DNA of 64,000 nucleotides from CAVQUE01 sp046290435 (GTDB lineage Bacteria > Actinomycetota > Acidimicrobiia > Acidimicrobiales > UBA8592), in NCBI GenBank assembly GCA_046290435.1, contig JBKAGO010000074.1, positions 100,269 through 164,268 of the forward strand, written 5' to 3'. Position numbers and translations under genes: made by a program. Within the stretch, counting starts at the first letter, position 1. Each line of letters begins with the position of its first letter. Shown here piece after piece: positions 15,335 to 24,788 of this stretch. The notes under the pieces are model-generated. The model had not been told where the DNA came from. It did no database searches and saw only the letters and a list, made by a program, of their open reading frames with translations.

Positions 15335-17509
15335 ATGGATTTCCCAGCCGCACGCGAAGCGGTCCGCAACGGCATGGCCGCCGCCGATGCGGCGCGCCGG
15401 GTCGTGGACGCGCTGACGCCCGAGGAGCGGTTGTGGTGCCTCGACGGCGACGCACCGACCTGGGCGGGTCTCGGCTTCCTCGGCGACAACGGCTACCACC
15501 TCGACACGTTCACCGCGGCCCGGGTCGAGCGTGTCGGCCTGCCCGGCGTGCACTTCGCCGACGGTCCGCGCGGATGCGTGATCGCCAACGCGACGGCGTT
15601 CCCGGTCTCGATGGCTCGCGGGGCCACCTGGGATCCCGGGCTCGAAGAGCGTGTCGGCGACGCCATCGGGCGGGAGCTGCGCGCCGCGGGAGCAACCCTG
15701 ACCGGGGCGGTCTGCGTCAACCTCCTCCGCCACCCCGCCTGGGGCCGCGCCCAGGAGACCTACGGCGAGGACCCCCACCACGTGGGCGAGCTCGGCGCCG
15801 CGTTCACGCGGGGCCTGCAGCGCCACGTCATGGCGTGCGTCAAGCACTTCGCTGCGAACTCGATGGAGAACGCCCGCTTCAGCGTCGACATCGACGTCGA
15901 CGAGGTCGCCCTCCACGAGGTGTACCTGCCCCACTTCCGTCGCATCGTCGACGAGGGCGTCGCGGCGGTCATGACCGCGTACAACTCGGTCAACGGCGAG
16001 TGGTGCGGCCAGAGCCACGCGCTGATCGCCGACATCCTGCGAGGCGAATGGGGGTTCGAGGGGTTCGTCATCAGCGACTGGATCTTCGGGCTGCGCGACG
16101 GGGCCACCTCGGTCGCCGCGGGGCTCGACATCGAGATGCCCTACCGCATGGTCCGCAGCGAGAGCCTCCCTGCAGCACTCGAGGCGGGTGAGATCTCATG
16201 GGACGACGTCGACGCGGCGGCGGCCCGCATCGTCGCCACGTTGCTGCGCTTCGACGTGGTGCTCTCGGCGCCTGCCCCGCCTCGGGATCTGCTCGGCGCA
16301 CCCGAACACCGGGCGTTGGCCCGCGAGGTCGCGGCGCGCTCGGTGGTGCTGTTGAAGAACGACATCGTCGAAGGCACCGCGGTCCTGCCGATCGATCCCG
16401 GCGCCACCGTCGCGGTGGTCGGGCCGTTGGCGGATCGTGTCAACCTCGGCGACGGCGGCTCCAGCGACGTGTGGGACCTCGAGTGCGTCACCGTGCTCGA
16501 CGGCATGGCCGGCGCCTTCGCATCGGTCCGCCACGACGACGGCAGCGACCCCGAACGCGCCGCCCGGATCGCCGCCGAGGCGGACGCCGCCGTGGTGGTC
16601 GTGGGCTACACCTACCTCGACGAGGGCGAGTACATCGGCCCGACCGCCACGGACCTCGCGGCGCTCTTCCCTGCCGCCGACGAGCCCGACGTCGCCGAGC
16701 GTTTCGCCGCCCGTATCGCCGACCTGCCACCCACCGTCCGACCGGACTGGCACAGCGAACGCACCCGGGGGTTCAGCGTCGGCGGCGACCGCCGCAGTCT
16801 GCGGCTCCACGACAGCGACGTTGCCCTGATCCGGGCGGTGGTCGCCGCCAACCCCCGGACCGTCGTGGTGATCCAGGCCGGCAGCGCCGTCGTCGTCGAC
16901 GAGTGGGTCGACGCCGTCCCTGCCCTCGCCCAGGCATGGTACGGCGGCTGCCAGGCGGGCCCGGGACTCGCCGACGTCCTGAGCGGCGCCGTCGACCCCT
17001 CGGGACGCCTCCCCTTCAGCGTCCCCCGCCACGAGGAGCACCTGCCGGCCTTCGACGCCGACGCCACCTCGTTCCGCTACGACCGCTGGCACGGCTGGTG
17101 GCATCTCGGACGAACGGGCAACGAGGCCGCGTTCGCGTTCGGCTACGGCCTGTCGTACACGACCTTCGAGCTGACGGGCTCCGAGGTCCGCCTCGCAGGC
17201 GACACCATCGAGGTCCGGGCCACGGTCGCCAACACAGGCGATCGAGACGGCGCCGACGTCATCCAGGTCTATGCAGAGCTCGCCGACCCCGAGGCGCCGC
17301 CGCGGTTGGTGGGTTTCGCCCGGGTCGAGATCCCGGCCGGAGGTGTCGGCACCGTCGACATCGACGTGCCGCTGGCTGCGCTCGCCACCCGCGACCCCGA
17401 CGGGCACCGCTGGCAGGCTCCGGCAGGCGATCACCGGATCGTCGTCTCGCGCTTCGCCGGCGACCCGGCAGCGCGCCGCCACGACGTCGCCGTCGAACGT
17501 CAGGGCTGA
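15335..17509 (+). CDS. Glycoside hydrolase family 3 (beta-glucosidase-like)
   Basis: 724 residues from ATG 15335, with GGAGGAGAG 8 nt upstream. Domains in order: GH3 N-terminal barrel (about 30-290) with 'GVHFADGPRGC', 'QETYGEDPHHVG', 'KHFAANSMENAR' and the nucleophile Asp in 'VISDWIFGLRDG'; the C-terminal alpha/beta sandwich (about 320-590); and a fibronectin-like domain at the end (about 610-715). No signal peptide is evident, suggesting intracellular hydrolysis of imported beta-glucosides or related sugars. The sandwich contains an insertion (about 440-510, 'YIGPTATDL...GFSVGGDRRSLRL'). Confidence 0.88.
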   Translation: MDFPAAREAVRNGMAAADAARRVVDALTPEERLWCLDGDAPTWAGLGFLGDNGYHLDTFTAARVERVGLPGVHFADGPRGCVIANATAFPVSMARGATWDPGLEERVGDAIGRELRAAGATLTGAVCVNLLRHPAWGRAQETYGEDPHHVGELGAAFTRGLQRHVMACVKHFAANSMENARFSVDIDVDEVALHEVYLPHFRRIVDEGVAAVMTAYNSVNGEWCGQSHALIADILRGEWGFEGFVISDWIFGLRDGATSVAAGLDIEMPYRMVRSESLPAALEAGEISWDDVDAAAARIVATLLRFDVVLSAPAPPRDLLGAPEHRALAREVAARSVVLLKNDIVEGTAVLPIDPGATVAVVGPLADRVNLGDGGSSDVWDLECVTVLDGMAGAFASVRHDDGSDPERAARIAAEADAAVVVVGYTYLDEGEYIGPTATDLAALFPAADEPDVAERFAARIADLPPTVRPDWHSERTRGFSVGGDRRSLRLHDSDVALIRAVVAANPRTVVVIQAGSAVVVDEWVDAVPALAQAWYGGCQAGPGLADVLSGAVDPSGRLPFSVPRHEEHLPAFDADATSFRYDRWHGWWHLGRTGNEAAFAFGYGLSYTTFELTGSEVRLAGDTIEVRATVANTGDRDGADVIQVYAELADPEAPPRLVGFARVEIPAGGVGTVDIDVPLAALATRDPDGHRWQAPAGDHRIVVSRFAGDPAARRHDVAVERQG

Positions 17510-17668
17510 TCCGCGTGGGCCCCCGGGCCCACAACGGGGTAGGTGATAGTCCCCAATCGGGTCTCGGACCATCGAGTCCGCGCTCGATCGCGCCGAAGGG
17601 GCCGGGCCCCAGGGCATCCGTGGCTCGCCGCCCGGTCGCCCGATCGCCCCGCAGAAGCGCAGACGACG

Positions 17669-20600
17669 ATGACCTCATTCACCGGCGGCCGCACGGCACG
17701 CATCACCACGATGGTCGCGGCCGTCGCGCTTCTCGGATCGGGGTGCGGCCTCGTCGGATCGCCTTCCGAGGACGCCGCCGCAGCCGCAGTCGTCGACGAA
17801 GAGTTCATGGAGACCGTCAAGACCTGGGACGACGGCCTCGAGCGGTTCGTCGTGACCGCACCCCCATCCGCCAACGGCGGCTCCGGCGACGGCTACAGCG
17901 TCGGCGTCGGATCGGCCAGCCTCGTGCGCGCTGCCCTGGCGAGGCAGAACGACCCGTCCATCGAGCGGGTGGAGATCATCGGCCCCGACGGCAGTGTCAC
18001 CCGAACCAGGATCTCGCTGCCGGTCACCTGGGCCCAGCCCCGGACCCCTGCCGAGGAGCGCTTCGAAGCGGCATTGCCCTCGGGTGTGCACCTGGCGCGT
18101 ACCGCCGACGGGCGCCTCATCGGCAAGGGCGTCGACGGGACGTTCCACGATCCCGGCATCGTCGTCGACGACATCACGCCCGCCGATCCGCCCGAGGCGA
18201 CCCCGACCGATGCCCCGCCGGCCGAGGCACCGACCCCCGAGGCACCGACCCCCGACAGCGCCGCAGCCGACCCCGCGGTCGACCCGACAGCCGAGCCGAC
18301 CGTCCTCGGCGACACCGAGCCGGTCGACACCGTCGTCACCGGTCCGGTGCCCGGCGAGGACGCCGCCTTCATCGCAGCGCTCGTCGAGACCGGCCTGTTC
18401 GCCGAGATCCTGCCCCTCGGCGGCGGCATGGCCGGCGTGGCCACCAGCGCGGACGAGGCGACGGTGCGTGCCCTCGGTGCCGTCGGTGAGGTGGCGGTCG
18501 ACGTGCCCCTGGAGTTCGGGTCGTCGGACCCCCACCTGGCACGGCAGTGGGCCCTCGACAACACCGGCGCCGGAGCACAGGCCGCCGGAGTTCCGGGTGT
18601 CGTCGACGCCGACATGGACGTCCCGGCAGCGTGGTCGGTCGCCCGTGGCGACGACGTCGTCGTCGCGGTCATCGACTCCGGGATCGACCTCACCCATCCG
18701 GACTTCGCCGGGCAGCTCTGGACCAACGACGACGAGATCTGCGGCAACGGCGTCGACGACGACGGGAACGGGTTCGTCGACGACTGCAACGGCTGGGACT
18801 TCGGCCTCAACGACAACGACCCCTCCTCGGACGCCGAGGACCCGGTCCGCAACCACGGCAACCACGTGGCCGGCATCATCGCCGCCGGCGCCGACAACGG
18901 TGTCGGTATCGCCGGGGTCGCACCCGGCGCGAAGATCATGCCCATCAAGGTGTCGCGCCGAGGTGGTATAGCCATGTCGTGGGCTGCGGCGGCGGTCGAC
19001 TACGCCGTCGCCAACGGCGCCGACGTCATCAACATGTCGCTGTCGACAGCGCCGTATCAGCCTCGATCAGCAGCCGAGCCCTTCGAGAACGCGTTCGCGA
19101 CAGCCGCGGCCAACGACGTCGTCATCGTCGTCGGGTCGGGCAACATCGGCGCCGTCATCGGCGAGAACGACACGTCGTCGTGGCCGGCCGGATTCGCCGG
19201 GATCTACGACAACGTGATCGCCGCCGGGGCCACCACCAACAGCGACCGTCGGGCTTCGTGGTCGAACCATGGCCCCGGCATCACCGTCTATGCACCGGGG
19301 TCGCACATCTATTCGACGCTGCACGGCGGCTCCTACGGGTTCATGTCCGGCACCTCCATGGCCGCGCCGAACGTCGCCGGCGCCGCGGCGGTGCTGCTGT
19401 CGTCGGGCCAGGTGAGCTCCGCCGGCGAGCTGCGCGCCCGCCTCACCGCCACCGTCGACGAGGTCGAGGGCCTCGGGCGCGTCAACCTGGCAGCGGCCGT
19501 CGGTGCCTCCGAGGCCTCGTCAGGCGCCCTGTCCATGCGGGTCGACGGGTTGGACACCCTGACGCCGGATGCCCCCGGCCCGTTCACCGCTGCCCTGGCG
19601 GCGCCCATGGAGGGCGACGGCTCGATCCGGTTCTCGGTGGCGACGGTCGAAGCCGGCCAGGTCCTGGCCGTCACCGGTCTGGCGGCCCGCATCGGCGGAT
19701 CCGACCGCATGACCGACGACGCCGGGGCATTCGCGCCCGTGCCCGTCGAGGGCGCCCGCCTGAGCGGCGACGGCCACGTCGTCGAGTTCGAGTCGACCTT
19801 CCCTGCGGGACAATACGCCCTCATCGCCGAGCTCCTCGATGGCAGCGGCGGCGCGATCTCGCCGCCGATGGCGGTGTTCTTCGCCGTCGCCGAACCCGGG
19901 GCGCCCAGCTCGCCCGCCGCGACGCAACCACCTGCGGCAACCGACGATCCACCGGCCACGGGTGGCTCCGATGCAGGCTCCGCCGGTGGCGGAGCGACGG
20001 CATCCGACGGCGGCGCCGGATCGCCCAGCCCGACCGCGCCCGAGGCCCCGAGCGGCAGCGGCGGGGACCCCACGGCCCCGACGAACCGGCCGAGCACCGG
20101 CACCCCCGCCGCCACCGGTTCCAGCCCGACGACTCCACGCACGCCCGATGCCGGCGGTTCGGTCACGACCGACGCCCCCGGCGCCGCCACCAACGGCTCG
20201 TCGCCGACGGCTCCGAGCAGCCCGTCCGGCCCGTCGTCGCCGAGTACGCCTGCAACCCCGACGCGTCCCCCCACGCCCACGGATCGGCAGCCGACGACGT
20301 CGGGCGGCACAGGAGCCGGAACAGGTGACGGCGGCAGCGCCGACGAGACCATCCCACTCCCCCCGGCTCCCGAGCCCGTGGAATCCGGCGAGTGGGCCCT
20401 CACCGCGCTGTCGCCGCGGACCGGACCGGTTACCGGCGGCACCACGATTGCGTTGTCGGGCCGGTTCCCCACCGGGGTCGACATCAACGTGTGGTTCGGC
20501 GAGCGCAACGTCCAGACACGGACCTTCTCACCTTCGCAGCTGTTGGTGACCGTGCCCTCGAGTTTGCAACCCGGCACCGTCGACGTATCCGTGCGCTTCA

Positions 20601-21040
20601 ACCGCAGCGGGCCGTTGATGCTGCTGCTCGAGGACGGCTACACCTACCAACCCGACGGCGGCGCCGTCACGCCGAGCGGTCCGGGCGCCGCATCGGGCAC
20701 GTCGTCGGGCTCCACGTCGAGCTCGTCGAGCTCGACGAGCAGCGACACGACCAGCCCGCCGCGCCGTTCGGGCAGCGATGGCTCGGGCGCGGGTTCGACC
20801 GACGGGAACACGCCATCGCCAACGCCGCCGCCGAGCACCCCGACCGACCCGGGCACCCCACCCCCATCGGGTGGCGGCGGGTCCGGCGCCACGCCGGGGA
20901 CCTCCACCCCACCACGAGTCAGCGTGAACCGCGGCACGGTCGTGTTGCGTCCGGCCCCGGCGGGTTCGCCCATCGCGGGACTGTCCTCGCAACGGTGGTC
21001 GACGCCGTGCTCGGCATCGTGCTCTGCGGTGTCGCTGTAG
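17669..21040 (+). CDS. Subtilisin-like (S8) protease lipoprotein with TIG domain
   Basis: 1123 residues from ATG 17669. N-terminal signal with lipobox (LLGSGCG) predicts a lipid-anchored surface protein. An acidic/Pro-rich region and inhibitor-like segment precede the catalytic domain (about 290-620), whose triad is Asp (VVVAVIDSGIDLTHPDF), His (NHGNHVAGIIAAG) and Ser (SGTSMAAPNVAG), with the oxyanion Asn in VGSGN. The His motif is HGNH rather than the usual HGTH. Then come a beta domain, about 150 residues of Pro/Thr/Ser/Gly linker, an IPT/TIG immunoglobulin-like domain (about 905-1000, 'LSPRTGPVTGGTTIALSGRF'), and another low-complexity tail. The role is probably extracellular protein degradation or processing. 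Confidence 0.87.
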   Translation: MTSFTGGRTARITTMVAAVALLGSGCGLVGSPSEDAAAAAVVDEEFMETVKTWDDGLERFVVTAPPSANGGSGDGYSVGVGSASLVRAALARQNDPSIERVEIIGPDGSVTRTRISLPVTWAQPRTPAEERFEAALPSGVHLARTADGRLIGKGVDGTFHDPGIVVDDITPADPPEATPTDAPPAEAPTPEAPTPDSAAADPAVDPTAEPTVLGDTEPVDTVVTGPVPGEDAAFIAALVETGLFAEILPLGGGMAGVATSADEATVRALGAVGEVAVDVPLEFGSSDPHLARQWALDNTGAGAQAAGVPGVVDADMDVPAAWSVARGDDVVVAVIDSGIDLTHPDFAGQLWTNDDEICGNGVDDDGNGFVDDCNGWDFGLNDNDPSSDAEDPVRNHGNHVAGIIAAGADNGVGIAGVAPGAKIMPIKVSRRGGIAMSWAAAAVDYAVANGADVINMSLSTAPYQPRSAAEPFENAFATAAANDVVIVVGSGNIGAVIGENDTSSWPAGFAGIYDNVIAAGATTNSDRRASWSNHGPGITVYAPGSHIYSTLHGGSYGFMSGTSMAAPNVAGAAAVLLSSGQVSSAGELRARLTATVDEVEGLGRVNLAAAVGASEASSGALSMRVDGLDTLTPDAPGPFTAALAAPMEGDGSIRFSVATVEAGQVLAVTGLAARIGGSDRMTDDAGAFAPVPVEGARLSGDGHVVEFESTFPAGQYALIAELLDGSGGAISPPMAVFFAVAEPGAPSSPAATQPPAATDDPPATGGSDAGSAGGGATASDGGAGSPSPTAPEAPSGSGGDPTAPTNRPSTGTPAATGSSPTTPRTPDAGGSVTTDAPGAATNGSSPTAPSSPSGPSSPSTPATPTRPPTPTDRQPTTSGGTGAGTGDGGSADETIPLPPAPEPVESGEWALTALSPRTGPVTGGTTIALSGRFPTGVDINVWFGERNVQTRTFSPSQLLVTVPSSLQPGTVDVSVRFNRSGPLMLLLEDGYTYQPDGGAVTPSGPGAASGTSSGSTSSSSSSTSSDTTSPPRRSGSDGSGAGSTDGNTPSPTPPPSTPTDPGTPPPSGGGGSGATPGTSTPPRVSVNRGTVVLRPAPAGSPIAGLSSQRWSTPCSASCSAVSL

Positions 21041-21186
21041 CCATCCCCCCGTCGAGACCGCGCGTCCCCGACGCGGTCGGCCAGGCCGCCCGGCGGACCT
21101 GCGCCCGTCCACGCACGAGGTGACATTCGCCCCTGAACCAACCTGCCCGGCGCGCTCCACGATGGGCAGGGAGGCGAGGTGCGACG

Positions 21187-21294
21187 ATGACGACCGAGCA
21201 CGATCATCTGATCTGGCTGCGTCGGCACGTCCTCGAACCGGGCGACGACCATCGCCTTCGTGTGCCGGCACCGGCGCCGGAGGACCAGCGGTGA
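21187..21294 (+). CDS. Short ORF (35 aa) coupled to the MacB-type permease gene
   Basis: ATG 21187 to TGA 21294 encodes 35 hydrophilic residues beginning MTTEHDHLIWLRRH and rich in His, Arg, Asp and Pro. GAGG lies about 9 nt before the ATG. Its stop overlaps the GTG of the permease by 4 nt (GTGA at 21291-21294), the same coupling used between real genes here. There is no known homologue to my knowledge. It may be a leader peptide or simply a chance frame; the overlap is the main support. Confidence 0.4.
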   Translation: MTTEHDHLIWLRRHVLEPGDDHRLRVPAPAPEDQR

Positions 21295-22409
21295 GCTTCT
21301 TCGTCCTGATCCTCCACAACGTCCGCATCAAGCCCGTGCGCTCTGTGCTGACTGCGGCGGCGGTGGCGATGGGAGTCGGCGCGGCGATCACGATCGGCAT
21401 CGTCACCCACAGCCTGCGCGAGACCGCGATCCAGGTCCTGCAGGTCGGCCAGGCCGACTTCACGATCTCCCAGGAAGGTGTCACCGACGTGCTCGACAGC
21501 GCCATCGACGAACAGGAGCTGGAGCTCCTGCGCGAGACCCCGGGGGTTGCTGCGGTCACCGGCGTCCTCGTCCGACCGATCGAGCTCGACGCCGAGAACC
21601 CGTTCTTCCTGCGGATCGGGATCGACCCGGCGCAGCTCGAGGAGTTCGGGGTGCGCGTCGTGGAGGGCCGGGCCTTCACCGCCACCGCCGACGACGAGAT
21701 CATGCTGGGCTACCGTGCCGCCGGGAACCTCGACCGGGCCGTGGGCGACGAGATCCTGGTCGGCGACGACCGCTACCGGATCGTCGGCCTGTTCGCCACC
21801 GGCCAGGCATTCGGCGACTCGGCGTCGATGCTGCCGCTGGTGGAGCTCCAGGCCCAGCAGCGCCGCCCCGGCGCCGTCACGCTCGCGTTCGTCCGCACCG
21901 AACCCGACGTCGAGGTCGACGGTGTGCGCGAGGCGATAGAGGACGAGTTCCCCCAGCTCGTCACCGTGCGGACCGCCGAGGAGTTCGGCCGCGCCGACCG
22001 CAACCTGGCGCTGCTGACCGCCGCCGACGATGCGGCGACGATCGTGGCGCTCGTGTTCGGCGTCGTCATCGTCACCAACACGATGCTGCTGACGTTCACC
22101 GAGCGCATGCGCGAGTTCGGCATCCTGCGCTCGATCGGGTGGTCGCGCCGGCGGATGGTTGCGATGGTGGTGGGCGAGACCCTCGTCATCAGCCTGGCCG
22201 GCGCGGTGCTGGGCGTGGCGCTGTCGTTCGTCGCCGTGGAGATCCTGCAGGAGATCGGATCGTTGCGTGGCGTCCTGGATCCCGACTACACCGCTGCGGT
22301 GTTCTGGCGGGCGCTGGGCACCGCCGTGGGCATCGGGTTCCTCGGGGCGCAGTACCCCGCAGCGCGGGCGGCGTTCCTGCCGCCGTTGGAGGCGTTGCGC
22401 CGTGAATGA
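21291..22409 (+). CDS. MacB/FtsX-family ABC transporter permease
   Basis: 372 residues from GTG 21291, with GGAGG upstream. One N-terminal helix (about residues 15-40), a large extracytoplasmic MacB_PCD-like domain (about 45-240), and three C-terminal helices (about 255-275, 300-330, 340-360) give the MacB/LolC topology. The cytoplasmic turn 'MREFGILRSIGWSRRRMV' is typical of FtsX permeases. Such proteins work mechanically on lipoproteins or peptides rather than forming a channel. Its end overlaps the ATPase gene by 8 nt. Confidence 0.9.
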   Translation: MSFFVLILHNVRIKPVRSVLTAAAVAMGVGAAITIGIVTHSLRETAIQVLQVGQADFTISQEGVTDVLDSAIDEQELELLRETPGVAAVTGVLVRPIELDAENPFFLRIGIDPAQLEEFGVRVVEGRAFTATADDEIMLGYRAAGNLDRAVGDEILVGDDRYRIVGLFATGQAFGDSASMLPLVELQAQQRRPGAVTLAFVRTEPDVEVDGVREAIEDEFPQLVTVRTAEEFGRADRNLALLTAADDAATIVALVFGVVIVTNTMLLTFTERMREFGILRSIGWSRRRMVAMVVGETLVISLAGAVLGVALSFVAVEILQEIGSLRGVLDPDYTAAVFWRALGTAVGIGFLGAQYPAARAAFLPPLEALRRE

Positions 22410-23100
22410 GCCAGCAGGAGACGTCGTCGTCGCGTGCCGGGGGGTGCAGAAGCGATTCGGATCGGTGGAGATCCTGCGCGGGATCGACCTGGAGGTGCGC
22501 CGCGGCGAGATCGTCGCCGTCACCGGGCCCTCGGGAGGCGGCAAGTCGACCCTGTTGCACCTGCTCGGACGTCTCGACCGGGCGACTGCGGGCGAAATCG
22601 TCGTCGACGGTCAGGACCTCGACGACCTCGTGGCCGTCAACCGGTACCGGCGCCACGTCGTCGGCATCGTCTTCCAGCTCCACAACCTGCTGCCGCACCT
22701 GTCGGCGGCCCGCAACGTCGAGCTCGCCATGTACGGCAGCGGCCGGAGTCGACGCGAGCGGGTGGAACGGGTCGCCGAACTGCTCGAGGTCCTCGACCTC
22801 GGCCACGCCGCGGACCGCATGCCTCCGAAGCTGTCGGGTGGGGAGCGCCAGCGCGTCGCCATCGCCCGGGCCATCGCCAACTCACCGAAGGTGCTGCTCG
22901 CCGACGAGCCGACCGGCAGCCTCGACCCCGCCTCGTCGGCGCTGGTGATCGACCTGCTGCGAGCCCAACGCGACACCCACGGCACCACCGTCATCGCCGT
23001 CACCCACGATCCGGAGGTCGCAGCAGCGGCCGATCGTCGCCTGGAACTGCGCGACGGAGCCATCCACGAGCCGGAGCCGGCGACCGAATCCGCCCGCTGA
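22402..23100 (+). CDS. MacB/LolD-family ABC ATPase
   Basis: 232 residues from GTG 22402; the frame is open upstream but reads as shadow. Walker A GPSGGGKST (about residues 39-47), Q-loop 'IVFQLHNLLPHLSAARNVELAM', signature LSGGERQRVAIARAI, Walker B VLLADEPTGSLD and switch 'VTHDPEVAAAADRRLELRDG' are all intact and typical of the LolD/MacB group. It overlaps the permease gene by 8 nt and forms a two-gene exporter/extractor with it. Substrate unknown. Confidence 0.92.
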   Translation: MNEPAGDVVVACRGVQKRFGSVEILRGIDLEVRRGEIVAVTGPSGGGKSTLLHLLGRLDRATAGEIVVDGQDLDDLVAVNRYRRHVVGIVFQLHNLLPHLSAARNVELAMYGSGRSRRERVERVAELLEVLDLGHAADRMPPKLSGGERQRVAIARAIANSPKVLLADEPTGSLDPASSALVIDLLRAQRDTHGTTVIAVTHDPEVAAAADRRLELRDGAIHEPEPATESAR

Positions 23101-23215
23101 CCCCGCCCTCGGCCGAGAGGGGCCGAACGCCTCTGCACCTCCGCCCGGCGATCGCCTGCAGTGGACACAGGAGCCCGGGAACGACGACGGGCGTCGATCG
23201 AGGGAGGATCCGATC

Positions 23216-23722
23216 GTGACGACCGGCCACGACCATGGCGCGCACCAGACCCTGCACGATGCGACGGTTCGATCGACCCTCGTCGTCGAACACACCGACG
23301 GTTCGCGACTCGAGGTCGTGTGGGACGACACCGGCCGGGTGCTGAACCGACAGGTCGACGCCGACGGCACCACGGCCGAGGAGGTGCAGGCCTTCGACCG
23401 CGACGGCGCCTTCGTGGTGGATCGCGAGCCGGTGCGCATCGAGCAGGAACGCGATCTGTACGGCTCGTTGACCGAGCGAGCCATCTACGACGACGGATCG
23501 TCTGTCGAACAGCGTTGGGATGCCGATGTCCGGCTCCGCCACGTCCGCATCGAGGGCTTGTGGGGTTCCCAGACGATGGAGTTGTGGCCCGACGGCAGCC
23601 GGGCGCTGCGCTGGAACCTGGCGGGGCTGCACGGCACGCGACGTTGGGATGCGACCGGAGCCGGCCAGTCCACCGTCGAGTTCGGCCCCGACGGGTCTGG
23701 CTCCGGCGAGCCGTCCCCGTGA
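23216..23722 (+). CDS. Unrecognised 168-residue protein with repeating DGS/W motifs
   Basis: GTG 23216 is preceded by AGGGAGGA, a strong ribosome-binding site. I do not recognise the family. Three segments repeat a pattern of Asp-Gly-Ser followed by an alternating hydrophobic strand with Trp (DGSRLEVVWDDTG, DGSSVEQRWDADV, DGSRALRWNLAG), suggesting an all-beta repeat fold similar in style to Rhs/MORN-like strand repeats. The N-terminus is His-rich (MTTGHDHGAHQTLH). No signal peptide or membrane segment. It stands alone between the MacB pair and convergent genes. Confidence 0.65.
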   Translation: MTTGHDHGAHQTLHDATVRSTLVVEHTDGSRLEVVWDDTGRVLNRQVDADGTTAEEVQAFDRDGAFVVDREPVRIEQERDLYGSLTERAIYDDGSSVEQRWDADVRLRHVRIEGLWGSQTMELWPDGSRALRWNLAGLHGTRRWDATGAGQSTVEFGPDGSGSGEPSP

Positions 23723-23738
23723 GGAGCGCCCGAACCGG

Positions 23739-24788
23739 TCAGGGCGAGGCGGCCGGGAGCGCGGCGAGGTGTCGTCGGGCGATGTTCAGATAGGCGTCGC
23801 CGCGCCGCAGCCACCGCTGCGGGTCCTCGACGTGATCACGCAGGTGCGAAACCGACAGCCGTGCCTGCGTCAGCGCCCGCAGCGCCCGGTAGAGCGAGAG
23901 CACGTCGTCGTCGACGACATCGCCCGATCGGCTGCGATAGGTCGACAGCACGTGGTCGCCGAGCGCCGGCGCACCGAGGTACTCGCACTCGACCGCCAGC
24001 AGCGCCAGGTCGTGGTAGGGGTCGACCCGGCGCAGCGACGCCGAGAACGACAGCCGATCGATGACCAGCGGCTCGGGCCCGGAGCGGACGTGCTCGGGGC
24101 GGAGATCGCCATGGCCGTCGACGAGGCGACCGGCGCGGCGGTCGAGTCCGGCAGCCGTGTCGATGGCCTCTGCCAGCGGCGCACCCAGACCATGGGCGAG
24201 ATCGTCGACCAGCCCGAACTCGCGGCTGGTGAGCTCGTCGACGTCCTGGGCGAGCATCGCGGTCAGCGTGTCGCGGTACTCGCCGGGCGTGGTGGGTTGC
24301 GGCCGTTGCGCCTTGTAGAAGCCCGCCAGCATCTCGACGACGGGGTCGATTTCGGCGGCGGTCGCCGTCCCGGTGACGATGCGTCGATCGAGGAGCTCGT
24401 CACGGTCGAGGCGCCGCATCACGACCATCCAGTCCACGACCGTGCCGTCGCCACCGACATGCAGCCGCCCGGCGTCGTCGACCGTCAGGGACTCGAGCCC
24501 CAGATAGACGCCCGGGGCCAGCGCCTGGTTGAGGCTGACCTCGTTCCGGCAGTCGGCGAGGCGGGCCGACAGCCGGCGGTGGTCCAGGTAGGGCTGCACC
24601 ACCGGCCGCTTCAGCTTGTGGGCCCGGTCGGCGGTGAGGAACACGCACGACAGGTGGGTCTCGACGACCTCGACCTCCTCGCCCGGCCAGGCCTCGTCGC
24701 GCAGGAAGGCGACTTCGTCGGCGAAGGTGGGCCGGTCCTTCGGAGCCGGCCCCGAAGAAGCGGGCCTCGATGGCTCGGAGACGGCCAT
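23739..24788 (-). CDS. Aminoglycoside-phosphotransferase-like kinase (COG2187 type)
   Basis: 349 residues. The N-terminal half has 'ETHLSCVFLTADRAHKLKRPV', typical of the COG2187 group in which the phosphate/lysine region reads 'hisyVfl..d.ayKlkKpv'. The catalytic loop is 'VDGHGDLRPEHV' and the metal-binding Asp is in 'LVIDRLSFSASLRRVDPYHDLALLA'. The natural substrate of this group is not established; it is kinase-like, not a proven resistance gene. Its ATG overlaps the stop of the PRPP synthetase gene by 1 nt, so the two are co-expressed. Confidence 0.78.
   Translation of the reverse strand: MAVSEPSRPASSGPAPKDRPTFADEVAFLRDEAWPGEEVEVVETHLSCVFLTADRAHKLKRPVVQPYLDHRRLSARLADCRNEVSLNQALAPGVYLGLESLTVDDAGRLHVGGDGTVVDWMVVMRRLDRDELLDRRIVTGTATAAEIDPVVEMLAGFYKAQRPQPTTPGEYRDTLTAMLAQDVDELTSREFGLVDDLAHGLGAPLAEAIDTAAGLDRRAGRLVDGHGDLRPEHVRSGPEPLVIDRLSFSASLRRVDPYHDLALLAVECEYLGAPALGDHVLSTYRSRSGDVVDDDVLSLYRALRALTQARLSVSHLRDHVEDPQRWLRRGDAYLNIARRHLAALPAASP

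Noticed and set aside
23739..24788. Aminoglycoside resistance gene
   Set aside because: The kinase motifs fit the COG2187 group of unknown substrate, not known resistance enzymes, and it is coupled to a PRPP synthetase gene.
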